Positions 40,001 through 52,000 of a DNA stretch of 64,000 bases are shown in pieces. The notes beneath the pieces were generated by a model. It searched no databases and was not told the origin of the DNA. It worked only from the letters and a program-made list of their open reading frames with translations. The translations under genes were made by a program, and so were the position numbers. Position 1 is the stretch's first letter. Each line of letters begins with the position of its first letter. The stretch is taken from positions 5,190,137 through 5,254,136 of the forward strand of contig JABAKD010000023.1 of assembly GCA_012845835.1 (NCBI GenBank). Direction: 5' to 3'. The stretch comes from Undaria pinnatifida. Lineage: Eukaryota > Sar > Phaeophyceae > Laminariales > Alariaceae.

Positions 40001-43000
40001 CCCCACCCCCCCCCCCTACTGCCCCTCCCCTCATCAGTACGAAATCTATTTGGCGCCGCCTACGCCGATGGGCGACAGCTTGACGTTGTCTCTGGTGGTT
40101 CAGCTGGGGGAAGGCGCCACCGGTGGCAGATGGAAGGTGGACATCTACGAGTTCGTCGGGAGCGACACCTGGGTAACCCTCGGCGACCTGAATGGTGGTG
40201 AGTCACTACTGCTGTTTCGCTGATGTACTTCAGTTTTGTTTGTAGCTGCGGAAGGCCAAAAAGTCACCGCTACCGTTTCGCTGATGTAGTTCAGTTTTGT
40301 GAGTAGCTGCGGAAGGCAAAAAAGTCACCGCTACTGTTTCGCTGATGTAGTTCAGTTTTGTTAGTAGCTGCGGAAGGCTTTATTTTTTGTGATCTGGGGT
40401 TCGTGGGGTGCGTTTTTTTTTATTTATTTCACTTGCCGCGGACTTGGTTGTGCGAGTGAACGTGAGTAACAACGAGTGTTTTTTTAGCGTGCTGCGAAAT
40501 GTAATAATCCCGCAAAAAAATAATCTTATAGACTATAGTAGTCGAGACTTATGTACGAATTTCTCGAGAAGTGAAACGGGTAACGAAAGCCCAGCTCGAG
40601 ACCGACCCGCATGTTGTTGTGGGTTTGCTCTTATACTTTTTCGGCTTTGGTTATAGTTGTAATTAATGGGGGGGGGGGGGGGGGGGGCAGGGGTTAGGCC
40701 TAGATATCGTACGGACACAAAAGCGATCGTTTGAAAAAAATCCGGACCGGTGTTGCAATTTTCCGGATTTAACTGACGAAGCGTTTGTTTTTACTCGTGC
40801 GAACAAAAATCCCTGTTCATCTCTACCCTTGCAAACAATGCTTGGGCCATGTTCTACGACCCCCCAAGTTGCCCGTGTACGCCGGACAACACGCGAAACA
40901 CACGTGCGTGTACCGAGACGTCGACCACAGGCCACACACATACATCGAAATTAAACCTGACCATTACGACGGTACGCGCGTATAAAAAACGGTATACGCG
41001 CTTGCAGTTCTTTGACGACCTGTTTGTTGGTTGGCGCGGTGAGGGGGCGGTTTCAGTTTTGCTAGTAGTAGTGGGTGGCTTGTTGGCTATAGGGGTGAAT
41101 CTCACCCCCCCCCCTGCCCCCCCCCCCCCCCGCGCCCGCTCACCCACCACAGACGCGTGCTGCGATAGAGGTGCACCACTTTTTTTCTCAACACTACCCC
41201 TCCATTTGGGAGCTTGTTAAGGCCTCTCCCAAAAACTGCTTTGATCCCCGATGAAAAACATCCCATGGCCGGGGTGCAACGACGCAACCTCATTCCCACC
41301 ATTTCCATTTTTGTTTTTATTTATTTTTTGCTCTTTCTCACCCCATTATTTATCCTCTCGCACTTTTTTTTTTGTTTGCTTTTTTGCTTCTTTCTCCCTC
41401 CCACACGTAACTCAGATCCACAGTCACAAAAGCAGGATCTTTCCCCCCCCCCCCCCCCCCCCCTCCTAATATATATGTAGTGGTTGGCATTTTTGGGTTG
41501 GCACCGACGCTGCTGCTGCAAGACATTATATGTATATTGGGGTTGGTGTTGGTTGGCAAGGACGCTGTAAAGCATGCCGTTCACTGCGTGAGCTAGACAA
41601 CCAGGGTACCATGTGTGTGTTTTTTTTTCTTTTGGCGGTTACCAGGATGGCTATCGATCGAATTATATCATGTGCGGGGTGGAGAACCCTAACTCCACAC
41701 AAGGGGAATTATCGCACCACGTAGTGTGAAAATGGCAAGGCACTCACGAGGCAGTTACACAGCACTTAATACCCATTGCTGTCTCTGGAGTGGCCACACC
41801 AGGAAACAATTATAAGTCATTGGCGCTGTCATGCACAAGCAAGAAAGTAGGCCCAAGGTGCCGAAGTCCGTCTTACGAGCGGTTCTTGCAAGGATGCAGC
41901 TCACCCTTCATGCGAACCGCCGAACACCTCACGGCGCTTCGCGCTTGGTGCAAGCAATGCCTGCCTGGTTGGTGAGAACCCGACGTGCTCCGTCCCGGCA
42001 TAGTAGGGATGCGAGGGTCTATGGTCATACCACTACGGCAATGCACAAACTGAGTACCTCCCCCCCCCCCCCCTCCTTCTCCACCCTCCCTCCCCTTTAG
42101 GGTACACGCCTTTATTTTTATCGCGTCAAGACTTCAGCCCTTTATTCCCTCGTCGACTCGCATCGAATTTGTGCCGTTCCGTGACCTTGCCCTGTCTTAC
42201 GATCGCACACGAGGAAATGATGAAAATCGTGATAATATGCACCCTTATTTATGCTCCGACTTAAGACTGTGCTTTGTGCCAAAAATAAGTCATATTTCGC
42301 TCTGAATAAAAGCGCCCTTTTTTACGCCAATTTAATTTTACTTGAAAATAGCATAGCATATTATCCTCACGCTACAAACTGTAGCCCTTGTCTTGCGAGC
42401 ACCATGAGTTACTCCCTCATCTAGCTTAATTTATAAAAAAACACAACAAAACAAACAACTCTTATGCCTATCTGACCCTCGTCTTGAACAGCGCAAGAGG
42501 AAGGGATGAGCACCGTGAGCTACACTTTCATCTCGGAGGCGGCAAGGAGCTACGTCGAGCCCCACACTGGAGAAATTCTGGTGAGTACCATCCAGTTTTT
42601 CCCAGGCTTTTCCCGGGTCATGACTCGGCCCGCGGGTCGGGTCAGGTCACGACCCGGGTCGAGTCGGGTCGGGTCAGGAGGTGTTCGAAACCTCACGGGT
42701 CGGGTCGGATCGGATCGGGTCGGGTCGGGTCGGGTCGGGTCGGGTCGGGTCGGGTCGGGTCGGGTCGGGTCGGGTCGGGTCGGGTCGGGTCGGGTCGGGT
42801 CGGGTCGGGTCGGGTCGGGAGGTCTTCAAGTTCAAATCTCACGGGCCGGGTCGGGTCACCCTGATCCGATCCGACCCCCCGAGAGAGCCTTGTGTTATCT
42901 CCCTTATTTTCGAAAAAATAACTTGATACTCTACAGCTGTGAGATCGAGGATTCCGTCGAAGACACTCATTTCTCTGCAAAAAAAAAAAATATGTGTGTC

Positions 43001-46000
43001 GTGATGCTCCTTCCGATCGCGCGCATTACGGAGTACGGGTTGTGTATGCATAACCCTCGAGAAGGATGTAGGCCGGCGACTCCCCTTATACGAGTGGTAC
43101 TATACTATCAAATAGCTGCAGCAGCGCACCAGGATTGAACGGGGTGACGCGAAGACGTTCATTCTTTTTATAACCCCTGTACTAACTTCAAGTAAATTTG
43201 TCCCCAAGAAGGATTTCCAGCAGTGAAGGCGTTAGCCCCTTTAGAACCCCCGAACCCCTCCTTATATTAACTTCAAGTAAATTTGTCACCCAAAAGGGGT
43301 TCCAGTTGGAAAGGCGTTAGCCCCTTTAGAGCCCCCAAACCCCTCCCTATACTAACTTCAAGCAATTTTTTCCCCAAAAAGGGTTTCCAGCGCAGTGAAG
43401 GCGTTGATCATTTTCTCTGTGCCCGGGAGCCATACAGCTCGTCTCTCGGGGGGACAAAATTTGACAGCGCTGCGGAATACATCTCAGCTCCTTACATGTA
43501 CCGGGTACCTAATTTGTCTCACTCTTTTGTCAGGCAACTGTAAGCAAACAATTTTATTTCCATATTCATGTCTTAAGTGTTGCTTGTATTACGGAGACAA
43601 GAGTGTGTCCGCTGCCGACGAGAGATGCCAACATACCACATCGTTCGCAATTGACTTCTAGAATGAAAAATCCGTTCTCGCTAACATACACGGTGATCCG
43701 TCCATTCGTCACATGCGCGTCGGCGTTTTTTTGTCCTGGTTAAAAATTTTGAAAAGCCTTTTTTGCTTTTTGATGCCTGTTATATGTGCGCCACCAGGCT
43801 CACGGCAACGGGGTATTCGTTTCGGTACTGCTGCTACAAACAACACTGCTGTACTTGACACGTCATATCTGCATACACACAGCACGCCACAAAACGCTTG
43901 CCGGAACCTAACCTGCTCCACTCCCCCCTCTCCCCGCCCCCCGCTCCCGCCCCCCCCCCAACAGATTCGGGTGTACTCCAGCTGCGAAAAGGGAGATGAG
44001 GTACGACTGAGTGAGGGAGGTCTTCCGTTTTCGACGCGTGCTCTACGATATGGACGTGTACGAAGTAGTACTTCTCGAAAAAAGGTTTCTGGGTAACGGT
44101 ATAGTGCTGGTTGAGCAGTGCCGGTTGCCCGCCGTAGTGCCTGTAAAATCGCTTGGCACAGGTGGGAACATCCAGTGATCCCTCTACAGTGATCCCTCTA
44201 CAGTGATCCCTATACAGTGCCGTTTGCCCGCTATAGTGCCTGTGAAATCGCGTGGCACAGATGGGAATACCCACTGGTGACCCCTCTACAGTGCCGTTTT
44301 CCCGCTATAGTGCCTGTGAAATCGCTTGGCGCAGATGGGAACACCCAGTGATTCCTCGATAGCGCCGATTGAGTTGTGCCGGTTGCCCGCTATAGTGCCT
44401 GTGAAATCGCTTGGCACAGATGGGAACACCCAGTGTTTCCTCTATAGTGCCGATTGAGCAGTGCCTGTGAAATCGCTTGGCAGACATTAGTGGTCCCTCT
44501 ATAGTGCCGATTGTGTAGTGCCGGTTGCCCGCTATAGTGCCTGCGGAGTATTGCCGGAGTTGCCCGCTTTAGTGCCGATATTTCCGGCTGGCATGGGGGG
44601 GGGGGGAGGGACTGTGCTCAGTTTGTGCATGGCCGTAGTCGTATGACCGTAGACCCTCGCATCCCTACTATGCCGAGACGGAGCACGTCGGGTTTTCACC
44701 AACCAGGCAGATATTGCTTACACCAAGCGCGAAGCGCCGTGAGGTGTTCGGCGAGTCGCATGAAGGGTGAACTGCATCCTTCCAAGAACCCGCTTGTGAG
44801 GCGGACTTCGGCACCCTGTGCTATGTGTGTGGGGGGGGAGTAATGTGGTTGTAGTTTGTATTATTGGTAGTTTCGATTACCCCCCCCTCCCCAGGGCTTT
44901 TCATGAGTCGTTGACCCAACCCTCGGGTATCTCGCCCGTCGAGTCGGCTCTTGAGTCAGCAGGAGAGGTGTTCTGAAATGTCACAAGTTGGGTCAGCCCG
45001 GGTTACTAGGTGTTCAATTATCACGGGACGGGCCGGGTCGGGTCGGGTCGGGTCGGGTCGGGTCGGGTCGGGTCGGGTCGGGTCGGGTCGGGTCGGGTCG
45101 GGTCGGGTCGGGTCGGGTCGGGTCGGGTCGGGTCGGGTCGGGTCGGGTCGGGTCGGGTCGGGTCGGGTCGGGTCGGGTCGGGTCGGGTCGGGTCGGGTCG
45201 GGTCGGGTCGGGTCGGGTCGGGTCGGATCACCCTGGGTCGGTTCACCCTGGGTCGGGTCACCCTGGGTCGGGTCACCCTGGGTCGGGTCACCCTGAGTCG
45301 GGTCACCCTGGCACCCTGGCACCCTGGCTGGCCCGACCCGACCCTCGAGAAGTAATGAGACGCGTGAAAAAGCCCCCAAACGTCTGTCCCCTCGTCTTTA
45401 CTCCCCCTAACCAACTTCCTCTCCCCTCCCCCCCGCCCCGTGACGCCAGCAGCACATCTTCGTGGACCAGGTCGAAGTTGTCACCATGACCCCGGACGAT
45501 GCCCCGCCGTCGCCGGCGCCCGCGCCCTCGGCAGCTCCCGTCGGTGACGCACCGGTGGCACCGGTCGCTCAACCTGTGGCGCCTGTTGAGACGGCACCCG
45601 TTGCACACCCGGTTGCACCGGTGGCACCTGTCGCACAACCGGTCTCACCAGTTGCACCGGTGGCAGATCCGGTTGCACCGGTTGCACCGGTGGCAGAGCC
45701 GGTTGCACCGGTGGCAGATCCCGTTGCCCCCGTGGCACCAGTAGCGGACCCAGTGGCACCAGTGGCACCAGTGAGAGATGCGCCGGTGGCAGACACACCA
45801 GTGGCACCAGTGGCAGACGCACCAGTGGCACCAGTAGCGGACCCAGTTGCACCTGTAGCACCAGTGGCAGACGCACCCGTAGCACCAGTGGCAGACGCAC
45901 CAGTGGCACCAGTGGCAGACGCACCAGTGGCAGAAGCACCAGTGGCAGAAGCACCAGTGGCACCAGTGGCAGACGCACCAGTGGCAGACGCACCAGTGGC

Positions 46001-49000
46001 AGACGCACCAGTGGCAGACGCACCAGTGGCAGAAGCACCAGTGGCACCAGTGGCAGACGCACCAGTGGCAGACGCACCAGTGGCCCCAGTGGCAGATGCA
46101 CCAGTGGCACCAGTGGCAGACGCGCCAGTGGCACCAGTGGCAGATGCACCAGTGGCACCAGTGGCAGACGCGCCAGTGGCACCAGTGGCACCAGTGGCAG
46201 ACGCACCAGTGGCACCAGTGGCAGACGCACCGGTGGCACCAGTGGCAGACGCACCGGTGGCACCAGTGGCAGACGCGCCAGTGGCACCTGTGGCAGACGC
46301 GCCAGTGGCACCTGTGGCAGACGCGCCAGTGGCACCTGTGGGAGACGCGCCAGTGGCACCTGTGGCAGACGCGCCAGTGGCACCTGTGGCAGACGCACCG
46401 GTGGCACCAGTGGCAACCTCGCCCGTGGAACAATTGGCACCGGTGGCGCCTTTGGCGCCAGTGGCACCAACGGCACCAGTGGAACCGGTGCCGCCTATGG
46501 CACCGGTGGCACCCGTAACGACACCAGTGCCGCCGACCGCACCCGTTGTACCCGTCGTGCCATCGGGTGAGAAATAGAGAGGTCATGTTTGATCGATTCT
46601 TCTTTTTCTTTTGTTTTCTTGTTTATCAAGTCCACAGTAGTAGGGGAGGGGGTGGTGCTCTGTATAAACGTACCCACCAGTTGAAGTGCCGCATGCACCA
46701 CAGTACTTGTGGCGCTGTTGCACGCCAGCTTGGTTGTTGTCTTTTTTAGATATTTTGCCTTGGTGTTTGGGCGAGATGTTAATTCGAGACGAATTTACCT
46801 ACTCGGACTGTCGCACGGTACTTAGACGCGTGCAAGCAAACCACGAACGCACCTGCCACTTTTGATGGAACCCCTCTCCCGCCAAATTTGCTTTTAACGT
46901 AATCGTACATGTTTTCGTGTTGCAATCGTCGATTTTTTTTATGTCTTGTTGGCCCGCGCGTAAAGTCACCTGGGTCAAGCTCCTTCAGCAAACATTTTCT
47001 CGCACAAGTTTTCCAATTGCACTAGTGGTCCCTTTATAATGCCGGTATGTGCCAGCCGGACTTCATAGTACAGCAGTGGTGTCCCTGTATAGTGTCAGTA
47101 TGTGCCAGCCGGAAAGACTACAGCGACAACCGGCACTACGCCGAATACTGATGCTAGTCGTTGTTCCCCATGCGTACCAAGCGATTCCACAAGCACTATG
47201 TCGGACAACCGGCACTACTACACTCGATCCATCTGCGCGGAACGATTCCACAAACATTATAGCGGACACAACCGGCACTACTACACTCAATCTATCTGTG
47301 CCAAGCGATTTCACGAGCAGTATAGCGGGCAACCGGCACTATAGAGGGAGCACTGCTGTCTTCTTGTCTTGGAAAGGTAACGTGGAGGTGCAGCTCTAAA
47401 GGGATCGACGATGTTGCTAATAACACTAGCGGTTAACGTCTTTGTCCTAGATATCGCGGACGAGCTCTGAAGAGATCGACGATGTGTCGCTAATAACACT
47501 AACGCTTAATGTCTTTGCCCTAGATATCACGGATGAGTTCTGAAGGGATCGACGATGTCGCTAACACTACCGCTAATTTCGTTGTTTGTCTTCGTTTTTG
47601 TTTTCGTTTTTTTTTGTTTTTGCTCAGATACCGACGTGAAGGTGGACCTGGTTCCTTGCATCCTGGCTTCCGAGGTCATCGTGAGTAAACGACCCGCGCT
47701 ACGACATCGGGGGTGGCTTTTGTTTATGGGAACCGTTTCGTCCAGATCTTGGAATAAGAAACAAAATAAAAATATGCACATGGATGGGGGGAGGGTTGTG
47801 AAATTTAGTCGATTTGAACTTTTTCGTTCTTTTTTTTTTTTGCTTTTAAACGATCTGGTCTAAAACACGCCAGCTAGCTCTGTGGATGGATTCGATAAAT
47901 TAGGATCGATACTCATCTAGATGCAAGCTGTGTGATATACACCGAATGGCCGCTCGTTTGCCCTACGGATCTTGCCAGGGTTAACACAACCGTAAGTTGT
48001 TGTATTATTAGCTCTACTACACGTACTTCATTGAAAGGTAGTAAGTTGTTGTTATGTTTCGCCAGCTTTGTTAGAACAGCAATACATTAAATCCATGCCG
48101 TAAAATTTATCATCCCTTTCTTTTCTCTCCGCGCTTTTTTTCTCCAGTAGACCCGACGAGCGGTTTACTTTACGTTTCACGCGCGCTTCAATATTTATTG
48201 GGGAACACGCCCTTTTTCTGACAAGGAAACTCTGCCCGTATTTGGGCCTGCGATATCCATGAATTCTTAATGGCCAAGCATATAAATCCTCGAAGCCTTT
48301 ATCTGATTGCTTCGTACCCCGAAAGATGTCGGTCGACGGTCTAGGTTTGACCCGTCAAGGCGTCTTTGGACTTATCATACTAGTTCTAGTGTGTGGAGTT
48401 CCTTGACGGCCAAAGACGTCGGTTGACGGTCTGGTTTTGACCCGCCAAGGCGTCTTTGGACTTATTATGCTAGTGTTAAAGTGTGTGGAGTTCCTTGGCA
48501 CGGTCTGTTCGTTAAGGCCGTCAAGGGGCAAAAGAGTGTCGCCAACCGACATACTTGGTTTACCCCCCTTGCTCCGTCCCGCTTCCACAGGCTGACGCTG
48601 TGGCGACCGTGGCTTCAGAGTACGTCATGACCAACTTCTTCAAGGGCTTCTGGACGGCGCAGCAGGTGAACTTAATAACCAGATCGTATCATGTAATGCC
48701 GCTCAGATCACACAGATCACACAGATCACACAGATCGGCACGGATCATTTTCTCAGACCCGCATCGTGTGTGGTCACGTTTGCATGCCGTGTGTTTGGGT
48801 TCGTACGCACAGGTGAATTGAAGCCCAGGTCGTATCGCAATACTATACACAGATCACACAGAGATCACACAGATCTTGTAAATCCTTTTTCTCAGATCCG
48901 CATCGCATGCGGTGTAACGCTCTCTTGCATGCTCTTAATATCGTGCGTGCGTCCGGGATATTTATACTGCGCGCACATTACGCACACTTAAGATCAGTTT

Positions 49001-52000
49001 CCTCGATCAAGGGCTTCTGGACCGCACACAGCACGTGAAATAAACGTTCAGCACGTTGAACATATCGTATCTATATAGTCTATATATGTATGTGCCGCTC
49101 ACACAGATCAAACACAGATTTTGTTTGACGCGTGCTACGATATCTAGAGGTATTAAGGTATACCGTTTTTTGGCTGAAATGATTTTCTGAATGACGGGGC
49201 TTCCTTATCCCAAAATCGTCGGAATTGCCGCGTGCTACGGTATAGAGGTATTAAGGTATACCGTTTTTTGGCTGAAATGGCTTCTGCATGACGGGGCTTC
49301 CTTAACCCAAAATCATCGGAAAAAAAATAAATAATAGGCCATTTTTTGGCATGTTTTTTCCCGTTGTATGCCCGGATTTTTTCCAGAGCTTTCCACGGGT
49401 CATGGCCCGACCCGCCGATCACGTCAGGAGGTACTCTAAATCTCGCGGGTCGGATGGGGTCGGGTCATTCATGAGGTGCTTTGAATCTCACGGGATGGGA
49501 CGGGTCGGGTCGGGTCGGGTCAGAGGAGGTTTTGAAAAAATTCGCGAGTCGGGACGGGATACCCTGACTCCGCCTGACCCGTGAAAAGCCCCTGGATTTT
49601 TTCATCCGGTGTATCACTTTACTTTTCTCCACAAAATCAGTTTTACTTTTCTCCACAAAATCAGTTTTTAGGTTAAGACAGACATGTCTTAACCTCCAAA
49701 GGTGAGAAACCCCCCAGGAAAAAAAGTGGGGTTTCTCCTCTATCTATCGTAGCACGCGTCGTTTATACGGATCACGCGTGTGCCTCAATTCCTCCCCCCC
49801 CCCCCCCTAAATTATACCCACGGGACCTTTCAATTCGCTTGTTTCTTGTCCCACAGCACTTAGGTGTCTCTTCAATTCACTTGTTTTCCTTATCTGGGTC
49901 CATTCAGTCGACTTGTTTCCTGTGTACCCAGGCCCCTATATGCTTCACGTATATTTCGTACACCCAGGCTTCTTGAGTTGTCTTGGAATCCAGCCTGCCG
50001 TCCCCACGACCGACCCTCGGCTGACCCCCCCCACCCCCCCCTGTGTCCGACACAACCGGTGTCCGCGCTGATGCTTCATGGGGATGAGCTCTGTGGTCAC
50101 AAACCACGAGACATAGATACACATAGCAAACACAGCAAGGTGATTTGGCCATAAGTACACGAGGACAAAAAAACATACCAGGCAGCAGACCAGATTGCAG
50201 TGAACGTACCCAGGTCCTTATTTCCTCTGCCCAGGTCCTTTCCATGGACCTGTTTTCCCTGTGCGCAGGTCCCTTCCTTGCACTTGTTTCCTGTGACCAG
50301 ACACTCGATACTGGTCAAGGAGGTAGCCCCCCCAACATTGCTTTAACAAAATCGCCGGTTTCGAAACCAACTCCTCCCGGTCGTGTCTCCCGAAATACGG
50401 TGTCCCTCGACACCCCGACGTCGTCGATCGATAGGCCTTGGCACATCAAGAAAATACATGGATACAACTTTTTTTTCAACAGGGTATCCTTCCTTGTGTC
50501 GAGCGGAGCATGAACCGTTCGTGAAAGAAAATCGCTGTTTATTTTTTGGGGGGGGGCTATCGTAGAATCAGTCCCAGTCTCCCTTAAAAAAATATATTGT
50601 TCCTGAGCCCAGGCCCCTTCAGCACACGTGATTCCTGTAGGAGATATAATATATCCCTTCGATCAACTTGTTTCTGGTTTAAAACCAGGTCCCTTCCGAG
50701 TTTTTTTTTTTACTCACCCATGTCTCCTTAGTTCGTTTGTAACCTGTTCCCTAAATGGACCTTCATCCTCCACGACAGACCCCCTCTCCGCCCCCCCCCC
50801 CCCTTCCCTGCAGCGTATTGTTGAACGGCCTGCCGCCGAAATAGAACTGGATGCGCCTGCCGAGAACTACGGGCTGTTAACCCCTTTAGAGCCCCCGAAT
50901 CCCTCCCTATACAAAATCCTGGTAGTAATTTTGTCCCCAAAACGGGTTTCCAGTTGTAAAGGGGTTAACCTGGTGGTGCTTGCACTCAGACCCCTTCGAT
51001 ACACTTGTGTCCTGTACTCAGGCCCTTTCGAATAATCTTTTTCCTGTACTCAGATCCCTTCAAAATATCTTGTTTCGTGTACCGAGGTAGCTTCAATTGG
51101 CTTGTAATCTCCCCTCCATCCTCCGACACAACCCTTTCCCCCCGGACCCCCCCCCCCCGCACTGAATGCACACATGTGCCCGTGTGTGGCACAGCAGGGA
51201 GTAGGGCTCACATGGTAGGAGAATGTGAAATGTACAGAGGGGGAAACGGGATGCGTTAGAGGAAATGTTGAGATCAGACGGAAGTGACCATGGGAAGAGT
51301 TCGGTAGGCTAGAGAGTAGCGAGAAAACGATATCGCTGTCCACCAGGAGATGGATGGTGGCCACGGACGGCGAAACAGGACGGAGATAGGATAAGCGAAA
51401 CGGTTTTTATAATGTAGTATATGGAAAAAAGCGCAATGAGCGCCCAACTGCTGTTGGAGTGTGTCTCTATCAGGAGTAGTAGTAGGAACGGTGCTCCATC
51501 TCGAAAGGAATGGGTGGTCAATGGTCAAATGACTAAAGACACGCAGCAAATGAGTACGCCCGCAGCGTATTACGCATCCCGCTGACGTCGCTCGAGATTG
51601 TTTTCGATTTTTTCGTGGCGATTGTGCTTTAGAAGGTCATACCAATTGAGTTGTTTCCGTGTATCCAAGATCTACGCCTTCCTCAATTCGATTGTTCCCA
51701 GGGCCCAGACCCCTTCAACTTTCCCCTCCTCCCCGCCTCCCCTGCAACGTGTTTTGGATACGCCTCCAGTCAGCCGCATTGATACTCGACGATGTAGCTG
51801 ACGAGAACCAACCTCGTTCTCCAATGTGTTTCGTGATTTTTTGTACTCTTAAACACGTTCAGTTAAGCCAAACGAAGAGCTAATAGCATATTGGGTACAA
51901 GCTTAACCCCCCCTCCCCCCCCCTCCCCCCTTCTCTATAGACCCCCAAAGAGGAAGGAGGTAAGACAAGCAAAAGCATTTTCGCGTAATATACAGAAGAC

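Noticed and set aside
42506..45489. Gly/Ser/Arg-Val and Asp/Pro/Thr-rich ORFs
   Set aside because: Products of the CGGGT pentamer arrays. The only real exon in the first is 42492-42580.
45481..46586. Long minus-strand ORFs opposite the Pro/Val exon (331 and 313 aa, Leu/Pro- and Cys/His/Trp-rich)
   Set aside because: They are shadows of the 15- and 9-nt DNA repeat. The plus frame has splice sites, phase and cassette homology; the minus frames have none.
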